A stretch of DNA of 62,463 nucleotides. It comes from Penium margaritaceum (taxonomy: Eukaryota > Streptophyta > Zygnematophyceae > Desmidiales > Peniaceae). Below the pieces are notes generated by a model. That model was given only the letters and a program-made list of their open reading frames with translations. It was not told the origin of the DNA and searched no databases. The position numbers and the translations under genes are program-made. The stretch spans positions 1-62,463 of the forward strand of contig SZWC01007265.1 of NCBI GenBank assembly GCA_023375785.1, in the 5' to 3' direction. Positions 1-10,850 of the stretch are shown here, piece after piece (position 1 is the stretch's first letter; the number at the start of each line of letters is the position of its first letter).

Positions 1-291
1 TATAGATATAGATATAGATATAGATATAGATATAGATATAGATATAGATATAGATATAGATATAGATATAGATATAGATATAGATATAGATATAGATATA
101 GATATAGATATAGATATAGATATAGATATAGATATAGATATAGATATAGATATAGATATAGATATAGATATAGATATAGATATAGATATAGATATAGATA
201 TAGATATAGACATAGATATAGATATAGATATAGATATAGATATAGATATCGATATAGATATAGATATAGATATAGATATAGATATAGAAAA
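1..291. repeat. (TATAGA)n microsatellite
   Basis: A nearly perfect hexanucleotide TATAGA array fills the first 291 bases. I see two interruptions, a T-to-C change near 211 and an A-to-C change near 250. It runs off the left edge of the window, so its full length is unknown. No gene overlaps it. Confidence 0.97.
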
Positions 292-753
292 AGACACAAG
301 ATAGTTAGGTTCCAAGCGAATGTGATGAATTGACCTAGAAATGAGGGTGGATGGCAAAGGAAGATGAGTCGATTGCTGTGGGGATTGATGAGTTTATGAG
401 TGGATGAATCAGCATGCATATTTACAAAGGCGTCAAGCCTAGTATCGAAGCATGCGGAGTATGTCCAGACATGAGACGGGAAGGTATGCGATTTGTGGGT
501 TGTTGTTCTATACGAGTGGAATACAGCTAAGATGGCATGCAAAAACACTTAGGGTGAAGAAACATGATGGATTACAAGAACCTATGCGGAGTGACAAGTT
601 ATGAGTCACTGATCGCGAAGCAACATGGGGAAGGAGGCCTGGGCTGCCTAAAGACCGAATGGGATGCGAGCCTACCTGCGGTTCTGGATTCTCCCGAAGT
701 AACCACATCTCGAGCCCACGCCTTTGATATGTTTATTTTTCTCATGGGTTGGG
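292..753. other. Unassigned spacer
   Basis: This stretch lies between the microsatellite and the first TIR element. It has only short open frames on both strands with no recognisable domain, and I see no repeat structure. Confidence 0.5.
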
Positions 754-909
754 TACCTCAGTGAACTTTGATTTCGATTTTAACTGTTTTTTTATGGTCG
801 GCTTCGTCGACAAAGATTTTTTGTCAAATTCAAAAGAACCACCAAAATAATTCCAAATTTGTTTCGTCGAATTTAACGGTCTGCCCTTATGCCTTTGCCT
901 AGTTTAGAT

Positions 910-914
910 CCGGG
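910..914. repeat. Target site duplication of element A, left copy
   Basis: CCGGG lies directly before the 5' LTR and is repeated directly after the 3' LTR at 5396-5400. Five bases is the usual length for Ty1/copia insertion. Confidence 0.9.
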
Positions 915-1756
915 TGTTGGTTTTTGCACATCCCTCATTGTGCTCTGTTGTGTCCTCCCGGCTTGTGTACATCGGCGTGCCGATGACTGACGGCGAGACC
1001 TGACGCTGATGGAGCGTCATCCGGTGGAGCCGACGCACGCGGAGGTCTACTCGCAGTTCACTGGAGCCTCCTCTCTCCGGCGACGTGCTCAGCTCCATCG
1101 GCAGGGCTCCTCGGCAGTCGTGCCGCCGGAGGTCACTGCCACCGCAAAGTGCTGTCTGCATGCGTCCAGCGCGTCCCGTCGCGTCTGCATCGTCATGCTC
1201 CGCCTAGGGTCCGTGTTGCATGCTGCATGGCCATGTTCGGCGTCATGGACCACCGTAGGCACGGCCTGGGTTCGGGCAACAATAACTCTTTGCTACTATT
1301 TTTCTAGCTGATTCTGACCGCACGACTGCGTTTGCAGCGTCGGTATTATGGTATGGTCCAGTTTTCAGGCAAAACGGACGACGCCCGGGTTTTGGGCTGT
1401 CGGGCGTCTGGCAGGGCTTACCGAGAAAACCCTGCCTGCCAGAAAATAGGTCCACGGCTATTTTCTGATTGGCTGGTTAGTTGAGTAACAACTTCTACAC
1501 TAGTGGGGGGGCCTAGAACTTGGAGGGGTCTCCCATTGTTGCTCATTCTTCATTCCTAATCAGTTACTTTCAGTTTTCAGTTGCTTTCTGGCGCTAACTC
1601 TGGTGCGCGCGTTTCTGAGTAACAAACGTAGAGCTTCCAGTTTTAGACTCTAGAGCAGCAGACTGAGGGGGCAGCTGACTTAAGCAACGAGCGTGGAAGC
1701 CCGCACGCTGCATCAACAACGCTGCTGCTCCAACCTGCTGCCTAGGCTTTCCATTT
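915..1756 (+). repeat. Element A 5' LTR
   Basis: The LTR starts TGTTGG and ends CCATTT, directly before the primer-binding site. The end is fixed by comparison with the 3' LTR, where the target duplication follows at the same point. It shares several blocks with the LTRs of element B, for example the segment GGTATGGTCC followed by GGCAAAACGGAC. Confidence 0.93.
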
Positions 1757-1765
1757 TGGTATCAG
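1757..1765 (+). promoter_or_regulatory. Element A primer-binding site (shortened)
   Basis: TGGTATCAG follows the LTR directly and matches the start of the plant initiator-Met tRNA primer site. The match stops after nine bases because the sequence switches to integrase coding sequence, which marks the internal deletion junction. Confidence 0.85.
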
Positions 1766-4460
1766 TCCAAGGCCTGGCGCTTCTGGGACCCATCCCGACA
1801 TTGCATCGTTGAGTCTCGCGATGCCCTCATCTTTGAGGACCTGTTTCCCCGCGACCTCATCCGCTCCGGCTCGTCCGTGTCCCTTTCGTCGCGTGGGGGA
1901 GTGGTGAGTCCGTCCTCCGTCCTGTCGCTTCCGGGTGACACATCACTCCGTCCCTGTGAGCCGGTAGCCCCGGTCGCGTCCGCTGGCCCCTCCGAGCCAG
2001 CTGCCCCAGTCGCGTCCGCTGGCCCCTCCGGGCCGGCAGCCCCAGTCGCGTCTGCTGGCCCCTCTGGGCCGGCAGCCCCAGTCGCTTTCGATGGCCCCTC
2101 CGGGCTGACAGCCCCAGTCGCGTCCGTTGGCCCCTCCGGGCCTGCAGCCCCAGTCGCTTCCGATGGCCCCTCCGGGCCGACAGCCCCAGTCGTGTCCGCT
2201 GGCCCCTCTGGGCCGGCAGTCCCAGTCGCTTCCGATGGCCCCTCTGGGCCGACAGCCCCAGTCGCGTCCGCGAGCCCCTCCGGGCCAACAGCCCCAGTCG
2301 CGTCCGCTCGCCCCTCCGGGCTGACAGCCCCAGTCGCGTCCGCTCGCCCCTCTGGGCCGGCAGCCCTAGTTGTGTCCACTGGCCCCTCTGGCCCAGCAGC
2401 CCCTGTCACGTCCGCTGGCCCCTCCGGGCCAGCAGCGCCTGTTGCGTCTACTGGCTCCTCCGGGCCAACTGGCCCCTCCGGGCCAGTAGTGTCTATCGCG
2501 TCTGGCGTTGCTGGCTCCTCCGGACCAGTAGCCCCGTCCGCCTCCGTCGTCCCGTCGGACTCAGCACCATCTTCTACCCTACCGCGCTACACACGTGGCC
2601 CAGGCGGCAGCCTCCGACCTCGGCCGATAGTGAGCATGCAGACCGTCGCTCCGCGTCCCGTGGCGCCTCGACCCCCTGTGGCTCCACGTGTCTCCTCCAC
2701 TCCCACGGTCGTGAGTGGGGACCCTGGCACAAAGGCTCTCGGCCTGACCACTTCTGCCATCATCGCAGACCTTCACCCGGGTTCTGCATTGGGGTACGCC
2801 ATGCTTCATCACGAGCATCGGCATGCTGTTGTGGCTGTACTCGCCCGCATCCCACCTGGGGCTCGTGATGCACACGCCCTCTCAGTCCGGTCCACAGCAC
2901 GCCCAGAGGACCCTTCCACCCTACGCCAGGCTCGAGCCTCCCCTGAGGCCGCACATTGGGATGCTGCCTGCGCCGAGGAGCTCGCTACTATCCGACAGCA
3001 CAACGTGTATGACCTCGTCGGCCTCCCTCCAGGTCAGAAGGCCATTGGTGCCAAGTGGGTCTTTCGGCGTAAGTGGAAGCATGACGGATCCTTGGACAAG
3101 TACAAGGCCCGCCTCACAGCAAAGAGGTGTGCTCAGGTCCCTGGAATCGATTACAACCAGATCTTTGCCCCAGTTGGTCGGTTCTCCACTAGCCGGGGGC
3201 TCTTCAGCCTGGTTGCCCAGCACGGGTGGGAGCTGCATCAGATGGATGTGAGCAACGCATTCCTCCATGGCTCACTGGAGGGTGAGGAGCTCTATATGAC
3301 GCAGCCCCCAGGCTTCGACGACGGCACTGGGAGAGTTTGGCGGCTGCGGAAGGCCCTCTATGGCCTGAAGCAGTTGCCTCGGTGCTGGAACCAGGAGATC
3401 AGCAGTACGCTTCTCCGTGGCGGCCTCCAGCGCAGCACCGCTGACCCCGTACTGTTTGTCAGCCCGCGAGGTCAGACCTTCGCCGCGGTTCTATGTCGAC
3501 GATCTCCTCATTGCGTCGCCAGACGCGGCCGCCATCCAGCGTGTCAAGGACTTGCTGCACGTCGCCTACCAGATGAAGGATCTCGGGTTTGCCCGAGTCT
3601 TCCTGGGCATGGACCTCAAGCATGATCGCTCCCAGGGCATCCTACACGTCCACCAGGCTGCCTATGTGCAGACCCTGTCCACTCGCTTTGCCGAGGACTT
3701 GCCCCTCGTGCCTAGCGCATCTTCACCCATGTCACCCGATGGCCAGGTGAAGCTAAAGAGTCATGACCCAGCTGTTGTGGGGGAGCCAGTTGATGTAACC
3801 ACGTATTTGCGGGTCATCGGGTCACTGATGTTCCTGGCGACGACGACGCGCCCAGACATCGCGTTTGCCGTCAACCTCCTGGCCCAGTTCTCTCAGGAGC
3901 CGCATCACCTCCACTTCGAGGCCGCGATCCGAGTGTTGCGCTATGTCGTCTCGACCCCTCGGCGAGGTCTCATGTTCCGCCGTCAACCGTCCGTCGTCGC
4001 AGTGGGCTACACCGACAGTGATTGGCTCGGCAGTCCTGATGGTAAGAGTCGCACGGGCTGGATTTTTCTGGTCGGCGGTACAGCAGTGTCCTGGCGCAGT
4101 GGCAAGCAGGGGTGCATTGCACGCAGTACTGCTGAGGCTGAGTACGTGGCCCTTGGCCTAGGCACGTGTGAGAGTGTGTGGTTGCGTCGTCTGCTGTCCG
4201 AGTTGCGTCAGTCTGTCGCATCCATCACCTTGCATTGTGACAATGAGAGTGCCATGGCCATCGCTGACAATGACAGTGTGCATCACACACGCACAAAGCA
4301 CATCAATGTTCAGTATCACTATGTACGTTCGTTGTTGCATGACGGTAGCATCAGCATCATATGGGTTGAGACAGCACGACGGCTGGCTGACTTCCTGACC
4401 AAGGCACTGAAGAGGGACTCATTCAAGAAGGTTGTGAGTTCAGTCGGCATGCGTCCGTGA
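1766..4460 (+). pseudogene. Element A pol relic: integrase tail, RT, RNase H
   Basis: The frame is open from the primer site to 3625 and resumes in another frame to the stop at 4458-4460. The first residues match the KAWRFWDP motif in the integrase C-terminal region of B. Next come 14 copies of a 12-residue repeat, a linker, and an RT domain with DKYKARL, HQMDVSNAFLHG and the catalytic FYVDDLL. RNase H follows with GYTDSDW, STAEAEY and ADFLTKAL. A single-base deletion near 3493 separates the RT palm from the YVDD segment. The first in-frame ATG is only at 2636, so this is a truncated polyprotein with no natural start. RT and RNase H catalytic residues look intact apart from the frameshift. 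Gag and protease are missing, so movement would need help in trans. Confidence 0.92.
1973..2476 (+). repeat. 36-bp tandem repeat coding for 12-residue units
   Basis: Fourteen tandem copies of 36 bp stay exactly in register across 504 bp. The unit codes for VASAGPSGPAAP with variants at a few positions. It lies between the integrase tail and RT of element A. GC content is high, and several frames on both strands stay open because the period is a multiple of three. Confidence 0.95.
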
Positions 4461-4558
4461 GTCGTCCTCTTCGTCTCTGCTTGCGTCTCTGCGTACCTTG
4501 GGGGAGTCTGGATGTTGATCGTTTCTCTGCCCGCCCATGTACACTACGCCTGTGAGTC

Positions 4559-4567
4559 ATGGGGGAG
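4559..4567 (+). promoter_or_regulatory. Element A polypurine tract
   Basis: The purine-rich run ATGGGGGAG ends directly before the 3' LTR and is the expected plus-strand primer. Element B has the matching run at 14882-14890. Confidence 0.85.
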
Positions 4568-5395
4568 TGTTGGTTTTTGCGCATCCCTCATTGTGCTCTG
4601 TTGTGTCCTCCCGGCTTGTGTACATCGGCGTGCAGATGACTGACGGCGAGACTCAACGCTGATCGAGCGTCATCCGGTGGAGCCGACGCACGCGGAGGTC
4701 TACTCGCAGTTCGCTGGAGCCTCCTCTCTCCGGCGACGTGCTCAGCTCCATCGGCAGGCCTCCTCGGCAGTCGTGCCGCTGGCGGTCACTGCCACCGCAA
4801 AGTGTTGTCTGCATGTGTCCAGCGCGTCCCGTCGCGTGTGCATCGTCATGCTCCGCCTAGGGTCCGTGTTGCATGCTGCATGGCCCTGTTCGGCGTCATG
4901 GACCACCGTAGGCACGGCCTGGGTTCGGGCAGCAATAACTCTTTGCTACTATTTTTCTAGCTGATTCTGACCGCACAACTGCGTTTGCAGCGTTGGTATT
5001 ATGGTATGGTCCAGTTTTTAGGCAAAACGGACGACGCCCGGGTTTTGGGCTGTCGGGCGTCTGGCAGGGCTCACCGAGAAAACCCTGCCTGCCAGAAAAT
5101 AGGTCCACAGCTATTTTCTGATTGGCTGGTTAGTTGAGTAACAACTTCTACACTAGTGGGGGGGCCTAGAACTTGGAGGGGTCTCCCATTGTTGCTCATT
5201 CTTCATTCCTAATCAATTACTTTCAGTTTTCAGTTGCTTTCTGGCGCCAACTCTGGCGCGCGCGTTTCTGAGTAACAAACCCAGAGCTTCCAGACTTAGA
5301 CTCTAGAGTAGCAGACTGAGGGGGCAGCTGACTTAAGCAACGAGCGTGGAAGCCTGCACGCTGCTGCCCCAACCTGCTGCCTAGGCTTTCCATTT
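4568..5395 (+). repeat. Element A 3' LTR
   Basis: The 828-bp copy starts TGTTGG and ends CCATTT, followed by CCGGG at 5396-5400. It differs from the 5' LTR mainly by a 14-bp deletion near its end and scattered substitutions. Confidence 0.93.
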
Positions 5396-5867
5396 CCGGG
5401 TCCTCCGTCTGTTCTGTCTTGCATCCAGATGTTTGTATTTTGAAATTAACGTGCTCGACGTCGTTCGAACACGCGGGGATGTGTTTCGGTGGCTGTCGAG
5501 GCCACTGAACACTCCCCACCTTGTGTTTGCCGTTCGGTGGAACAACAATCGCGAGCGCAATGGGCGTACGACCATTCGAAATGCCGAATGGTCGTATGCT
5601 CTTGCTCTCGCGGTCGTACATGGTCGGACGCGAGAGCGGGAAGAAAGACATTTGGGCTGATTCGTTGGAAAAAAATATTGGCATACCCTATTTCGTCGAA
5701 TTTAACGATCCACCTCCCCCCCTCATCGTCGATTTAAAAAATACCACCATAATAATAATAGAAGGCCAAAAAACTCGCCGAAAACATTGTGGCACAACTC
5801 AATCGTCGAAATCAAAGCTCACTGGGGTACCATAAAATTCATATAGCATGCAGACAAGTAAACATGT

Positions 5868-6396
5868 TACCCTACTGATCTTTAATTTCGATATTAAATA
5901 TTTTTGGGTCGGGTCTGTTCAACCAGTATGTTTTTTTGTCGAATTAGTTTCGTGCCACCTAAATGATTCCTTCAAGATTTAATTTATCGAAATTATTATT
6001 AAGTGCCCTGGATTTGTACTACTTTCCTATCGTATATCTTATTTTTTTCTCTGTTTGTGTGTACAACTATAGTTTTTTCCTCGTCTCCCTAGCTCATGTC
6101 TCGCATATGGACATGAAATCTCGAGTGTCAGGGCTGTCAGGACTGTCCTGACTATCCGACACGTCAGACCTAGCGCGATATCGGAACAGGTTCCGATCGC
6201 GCTTGGGTCTGATGACGCGGTTAACTACAAGTGCCAGCTTTGAACTTGCTCAACGTCGAATGTCAGGAACACATTTTGTCGTTCGTCGAAAGTTAAGATG
6301 CCAGCTAAATAACTATGGGAGGGAAAACCATGGTCGAATGTAAAGAACACTTAATTAGCAATTTTGAAAAAATCGAAATTAAAGATCAGTAGGGTA
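5868..6396. mobile_element. TIR DNA element M2
   Basis: The ends are perfect inverted copies over about 25 bases, starting TACCCTACTGATCTTTAATT and finishing with GATCAGTAGGGTA. The element is 529 bp and non-coding. A long imperfect palindrome occupies its centre (6162-6217). Its termini match M4 closely and M1 and M3 more loosely, so two sub-types of one family are present. Confidence 0.85.
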
Positions 6397-6423
6397 CGTC
6401 AGAACAAAATTAAATTTTGACTA

Positions 6424-6472
6424 AATTTCGGTTCGTTCCGACTCCGCGTTGAAGTTGGAACGAACCAAAATT
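6424..6472. repeat. Inverted repeat
   Basis: An AATTT-C-GGTTCGTTCC arm is answered by GGAACGAACC-A-AAATT after a short loop. It lies between M2 and element B and belongs to neither. Confidence 0.7.
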
Positions 6473-6488
6473 GTTAGACCTCTGGTAA

Positions 6489-7531
6489 TGTTTGTTGTTT
6501 TGCCCATGCACTACTTCACTGGATTATACTGTGACCTCTCGGCTCGCATACATGCTCGTGCAGACAACCGAGTAGATCGACGTTGATGCCCACGGGGCGC
6601 TGTTTGTTGGAGTGGACGTGTCGCCGTGCAGTCGAGCGTGTGGTTCTCCTCCTCCTCGTGCTTCTGATACTACACCCTCACACAACCAGCTCCATCGGTA
6701 GCTATCCTTGGCTGTCCTGCCATTAGTAGTCGTAGTTGGCTCTTAGGAGCAGTGTGGTCGATGCCTGAGTTCGGGCGGCCATAACTTCTCGTAAAAAGGT
6801 CGCGGTGTCACCAAAGAACTCACCGCTGTGATCGGAGCGAAAGTGTTGGATCTGGTGCGTTCGCAGCCTGGTTTTTTTTGGTATGGTCCGGTTTTTAGGC
6901 AAAACGGACAATGCCCGGATTTTGCACCCTCACACGACCAGCTCCATCGGTAGCTATCCTTGGCTGTCACGCCATCAGTAGTCGTAGTTGGCTCTTTGGA
7001 GCAGTGTAGTCGGTGCCTGAGTTTGGACAGCCATAACTTCTCGTAAAAAGGTAGTGGTGTCACCAAAGAACTCACCGATGTGATCAGAGCGAAAGTGTTG
7101 GATCTGGTACGTTCGCAGTCTGGTTTTTTTGGTATGGTCCGGTTTTTAGGCAAAACGGACGATGCGCGGGTTTTGGGTTGTCTGGTGTCTGGCAAGGCTC
7201 ACCTAGGAAATCCTGCCACATAGGATAGTGTTAGGAGTTTCCTGGTTGGCTGGATTTCTGAGTATCAAGCCTCACAGAGCTAAGGTGAGGCTAGAACTGG
7301 GAGGGGTCTCAGTTAGTTGCTCATTCTTCATTCCTAATCAGTCATTGGTTCATTCCAGTTGCTTTTTGGCCCAAACTCTGGCACGCACACTTTTGAGTAA
7401 CAAACTAGAGCTCTCGGACTTAGACTCTAGTACAGCAGACTGAGGGGGCGGACTAAGCAACGAGCGTGGGTTTCCGCACGCTGCATCAACAACGCCACTA
7501 CTCCAACCTACACACTAGCTAGTTCCTTTTT
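6489..7531 (+). repeat. Element B 5' LTR
   Basis: It starts TGTTTGTTG and ends AGTTCCTTTTT directly before the primer site. It contains a 252-bp tandem duplication that the 3' LTR lacks, and a stretch after that block which does not match the 3' LTR. Confidence 0.82.
6673..7174 (+). repeat. 252-bp tandem duplication in element B 5' LTR
   Basis: Unit one starts at 6673 and unit two at 6925, each opening CACCCTCACAC. The units differ at scattered positions. The 3' LTR has a single equivalent starting at 15071. Confidence 0.88.
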
Positions 7532-7545
7532 TGGTATCAAAGCCA
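7532..7545 (+). promoter_or_regulatory. Element B primer-binding site
   Basis: TGGTATCAAAGCC directly follows the LTR. It is the plant initiator-Met type of primer site with one change from the usual TGGTATCAGAGCC. Confidence 0.85.
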
Positions 7546-7849
7546 TAGCGTAGTAGACGTAGCAGCGGTAGCAGCAGTGACGTACAGGTTCCTGACTACG
7601 CCGACAGACCTCCCATACGTGCCAGTGAAGGGGAAATGCTGCCAGATTTTCTCCGACAGCTGTGACCTGCTTGGTGGCGGCTTCAAAGTTTTTCCCACAG
7701 CCACTGAGCCAAAGGAAATGTAGTTGGATTTTTCCCCACAGCTCTGATCCCCACGTTTGACGCAGGGAGGTGAGCGGTCAGCGCAGCCACGTCAGGCAAC
7801 CTGCTGACGAAGACACGTGGCGACGTCAACCAGGGGTATGAGTGACCCG

Positions 7850-7985
7850 TAGCAGTAGCAGTAGTAGCAACGAAAACAACAGCAAAGACACAACGACATC
7901 AGCAGCAGAGACGCAACAGCAGCAACTGTAGAACTGTCAGACACATTTGCAACAATAAGGAGCAACAGTAGCGGCATTAGCACAT
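7850..7985 (+). repeat. AGC-rich trinucleotide tract in element B leader
   Basis: An imperfect run of AGC/AAC-type triplets lies in the untranslated leader. A similar tract is at 9145-9350, just before the gag start. Open frames here are low-complexity and I do not call them genes. Confidence 0.7.
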
Positions 7986-8254
7986 ATCCAAGAGGGAGAG
8001 GAAGGAGGAAGGAGCACCTTTTGTAGCTACTGCCCCATCCTCGCACCTTCCTGGAAGCCGCACGGACAAGAAAGAGACGCATAAGCAAATCACGTCAGCC
8101 ACCCACGTCCCCTACGCCCGGTTGCACCGGACTCAAACAGACGTCAAACGCTGCGCGAATCGGCTCGTTGGAGCGTTTAGGCCACAAGCTTTCCATAGTT
8201 TCCATACTTGGCTCGTTTGGTGGTTTGTAGCCTCCAGCATTAATCGTCCCGCGT

Positions 8255-8278
8255 CTCAGCTCAATATTTCGAGCTGAG
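8255..8278. repeat. Short hairpin in element B leader
   Basis: Perfect 8-bp arms CTCAGCTC and GAGCTGAG are separated by 8 bases. Confidence 0.7.
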
Positions 8279-8422
8279 AACATTTGAAGGTTGTTTTGGT
8301 ACGTGTTTTGACTTTTTCAGCACAAGCATTTCACCGTTGCATTCAGCACAGTTAGGCGCACATGTGGTCCGAATTTTGCTTGATTTGGACAACCTTGACT
8401 TTTACGTGCTGAAATTTTCAAA

Positions 8423-9002
8423 TACCCCAGTGAACTTTGAATTTGACGATTGAGTTGTTCCATAATTAATTCGACGACTTTTTTTGCACCCCATAATTAT
8501 TTTGGGGGTACTTTTGAAATCAACGAAAAAGAGGGGGTAGACCCTTAAATTCGACGACCGGGGTTGTTTAGTTTCTTATTTCGATGAGGACGTCTGCTCG
8601 ATGTGTTTTTTGGCTTCTTGTCTTACCTCGAGAGCGACGACCACTCGACCGTTCGAGGTTTTGAACGGTTGAATGCTCGTCGCTCTCACGTTTGACGTTT
8701 GGAGAGCGTCAAACGTGAGGCGAGGAGCGTTCCGTGGCCTCGACAGCCACCAAAAGGCACATCGAAGTGCCTGAACTTCGCCAGGCCCATAATAAATGTC
8801 AATCGTAGCATCCGAGTTCGAGACAAAACAAATAAAGGACCCAGTTGAGTATTGGACGAAATAGTGGAGGTGGACCATTGAAATCGACGAAACAATTTTG
8901 TAGTTAATTTGGTGGTACTTTTGAATTCCACGAAAGTCCAGTTTCGACGAATTTCAACGACTTAAAAAATAGTTAATATCGAAATTAAAGTTCACTGGGG
9001 TA
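8423..9002. mobile_element. TIR DNA element M3
   Basis: The left end is TACCCCAGTGAACTTTGAAT and the right end is its inverted match finishing TTCACTGGGGTA. The element is 580 bp and non-coding. The centre has two hairpins: a long one at 8630-8687, and one with perfect 11-bp arms at 8687-8697 and 8707-8717. Just outside the ends, GTGCTGAAATTTT (8406-8418) and its exact inverse (9004-9016) extend the symmetry. It shares with M1 an inverted segment GTGGCCTCGACAGCCACC. It sits in the leader of element B. Confidence 0.85.
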
Positions 9003-9144
9003 TAAAATTTCAGCACTTCAATTTTTTGGACTTGGAATTGTCGCCTCCATCCCAAATGAGCGAGAAATACAGTCAGATTTTTGATCGGACCACTGTCGTT
9101 TTCCAGCTTCTGACTAAGGGAAGACTGCGCACCAACCCGGCGTG

Positions 9145-9350
9145 AGGCGGTAGTAGTACCTGCAGCAGTATTAGCTTCGGAAATAGCAACAGTAGCACCA
9201 CCATCGGCATCGGCAGTAGCAATAGCAGCGGAAGCAGTAGTACCAGCATCGGCTACGGCAACAACGGCGACAACAACAATAGCGACAGCAATAACAGCAG
9301 TAGCAGTAGCCATAGCGGCATAAGAGGCATCAGCAACCTAAGCAGCAGCG
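9145..9350 (+). repeat. AGC-rich tract before element B gag
   Basis: An imperfect triplet tract made of AGT, AGC and GGC units. It ends four bases before the gag ATG and resembles the tract at 7850-7985. Confidence 0.65.
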
Positions 9351-9353
9351 ACA

Positions 9354-10850
9354 ATGCCTAGCCAGGGCAATGCTGCCGGTACACAGGATAGCTCTGCAGA
9401 CCCGCCCGCTGCAGATCCCATAGCATAACTACAGCGCCAGGTCGATGAGCTACGCCAAATGCTTGCCGCAACCAACACCAGTCAAACTGTCCTCCCCAGA
9501 CAGCCTGGTCTTGCTCTGACTACGGCAGTGCAGACAGCCACGCAACAGCAGGTGCGACAATAGCAGAAGACGATTACGAGCGTCCTAGGCACTGGAGCGG
9601 CTGGCCCCTCTCGGCGTAAGGACTTCAAATCTCATCCTCCTACCCTCGTCGAAGATGAGCAGTTCCTGTCTTGGGAACTGCTCTACCGCATGTGGTTACA
9701 AGAGGAGGGCTTGTGGCTGTACTATACCCTTCCGCACGACGACGACATCCCGGAGTAGGCACTTGAGGCTGGTCGTGCCATCCGTGCACTCATCCAGGCT
9801 ACACCCGATGCTGACAACACTGTCCTGGAACCGTTTCTTGGTGACGCCGCTCACGACACCAGCGCTGATCCCCGGCGTTCATGGGACTCTCTGATGCGGC
9901 TGTATCGTGCCTCTGTCCAGGCAGCTATCAGTTGCCTCCTGAAGGAGTTCAGCTCCCTTCACATGAGAGAGTTCAAATCATTCACCACCTACTGGCATCG
10001 TACACACGATATCCTGCACCGGCTCAAGACAGCCACGCCTCCCCCCCTTGCTGCCCTCCTCACCATCAAGAATGGTGCTATTCATGAGTTTGCAGACATT
10101 TTTGTCCCTGACGGCCAACCCATCCTCGAGGCGCTAGCGGCCCAAGGTACCTTGATGACCTGGGCATACGACCTCTTCCTCAGTGTGGAGGAAGCACACA
10201 AGGACACACAACTTCAACGTGGTGGCTCTTCTACAACCGTTGTTGCCACCTTTGGCGGCTCCTCTACCCCTTCCCGTGGCACGTCTTCCTCTGATAGCGC
10301 CAAGGACAAGGGAAAGAAGGACAGGAAGGAAAAGGGCAAGAAGCAATTGCCTTCCTCCAGTGGCACTACCCTGACCTGCTACAACTGCAGCCAGACGGGG
10401 CACGGGTGGTACACATGCCCCATCCCTACTAACGAGGCCCTCATTATCACTGCCTTGCGTCATCAGCGTGAGTGTCACCTTGGTGCGTCTACTGCTATCA
10501 CAGGCACTCCCTTCTCCGTTGGTAGCACTGTGGCCATCACCTACTCCATCCCATAGCCAACTCATCAGCCTCAACCGCAGCTTCCACCGTTCCTTCTCCA
10601 TTCGTAGCAGCACCAGTGGTATGTCCCAACGCAGCCACATCCGTATGCGGTACCGCTAGAGCAGAAGCAGTACGCTCCGACACAACCGGTGTTCTACCCA
10701 CAACCTCCATCCCAGTTGAGCTTGTATCCCTCGTCTGGAGTTGTGACCCCGTAGTCCGTGGCACTCGTCGACTCCGCTGCTTGGATCCGCCAGCTACAGA
10801 GCTTCATCACCACGCAAGTCGGCATCACGCCTCTTCCCCAAGGAAGTACG
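9354..10850 (+). pseudogene. Element B gag relic
   Basis: The ATG at 9354 opens a frame that can be followed to about 10,850 through several stops, among them TAA at 9426, TAG at 9561, TAG at 9756 and TAG at 10554. The middle has the helical capsid-like composition of copia gag. The nucleocapsid zinc knuckle CYNCSQTGHGWYTC, of CX2CX4HX4C form, is intact near 10,377-10,420 and is preceded by a lysine-rich stretch. The C-terminal part is rich in proline and glutamine. A frame change then leads into the protease. The protein would have packaged element RNA into particles; this copy cannot make it whole. Confidence 0.85.

Larger units (their letters stand above)
915..5395 (+). mobile_element. Ty1/copia element A, internally deleted
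   Basis: This is a 4,481-bp element with two LTRs (842 and 828 bp), a primer-binding site, a polypurine tract and perfect 5-bp target duplications CCGGG. The internal part begins in the C-terminal piece of the integrase and continues through RT and RNase H. Gag, protease and most of integrase are absent. LTR and coding similarity place it with B, F and G. The two LTRs differ at only about 2% of positions by eye plus one 14-bp indel, so it is the youngest complete insertion here. It sits inside TIR element M1. Confidence 0.95.
754..5829. mobile_element. TIR DNA element M1, split by copia element A
   Basis: The left end reads TACCTCAGTGAACTTTGAT and the right end is its inverted counterpart, finishing CTCACTGGGGTA. 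Without element A and one copy of its target duplication, the element is about 590 bp. It encodes no transposase, so it is non-autonomous. Near both ends it carries the motif TTTCGTCGAATTTAACG (from about 878 and about 5690). The centre forms a hairpin with perfect 12-bp arms at 5567-5578 and 5585-5596. M2, M3 and M4 share the same plan. The flanking TA could be a TA target duplication of Tc1/mariner type, but TA is also part of the conserved terminus, so the superfamily is open. Confidence 0.8.

Noticed and set aside
1762-2409. Long minus-strand frame with collagen-like GPEGPADATGA repeats
   Set aside because: It is the exact antisense of the 36-bp array in element A. Because the period is a multiple of three and GC-rich, several frames stay open on both strands.
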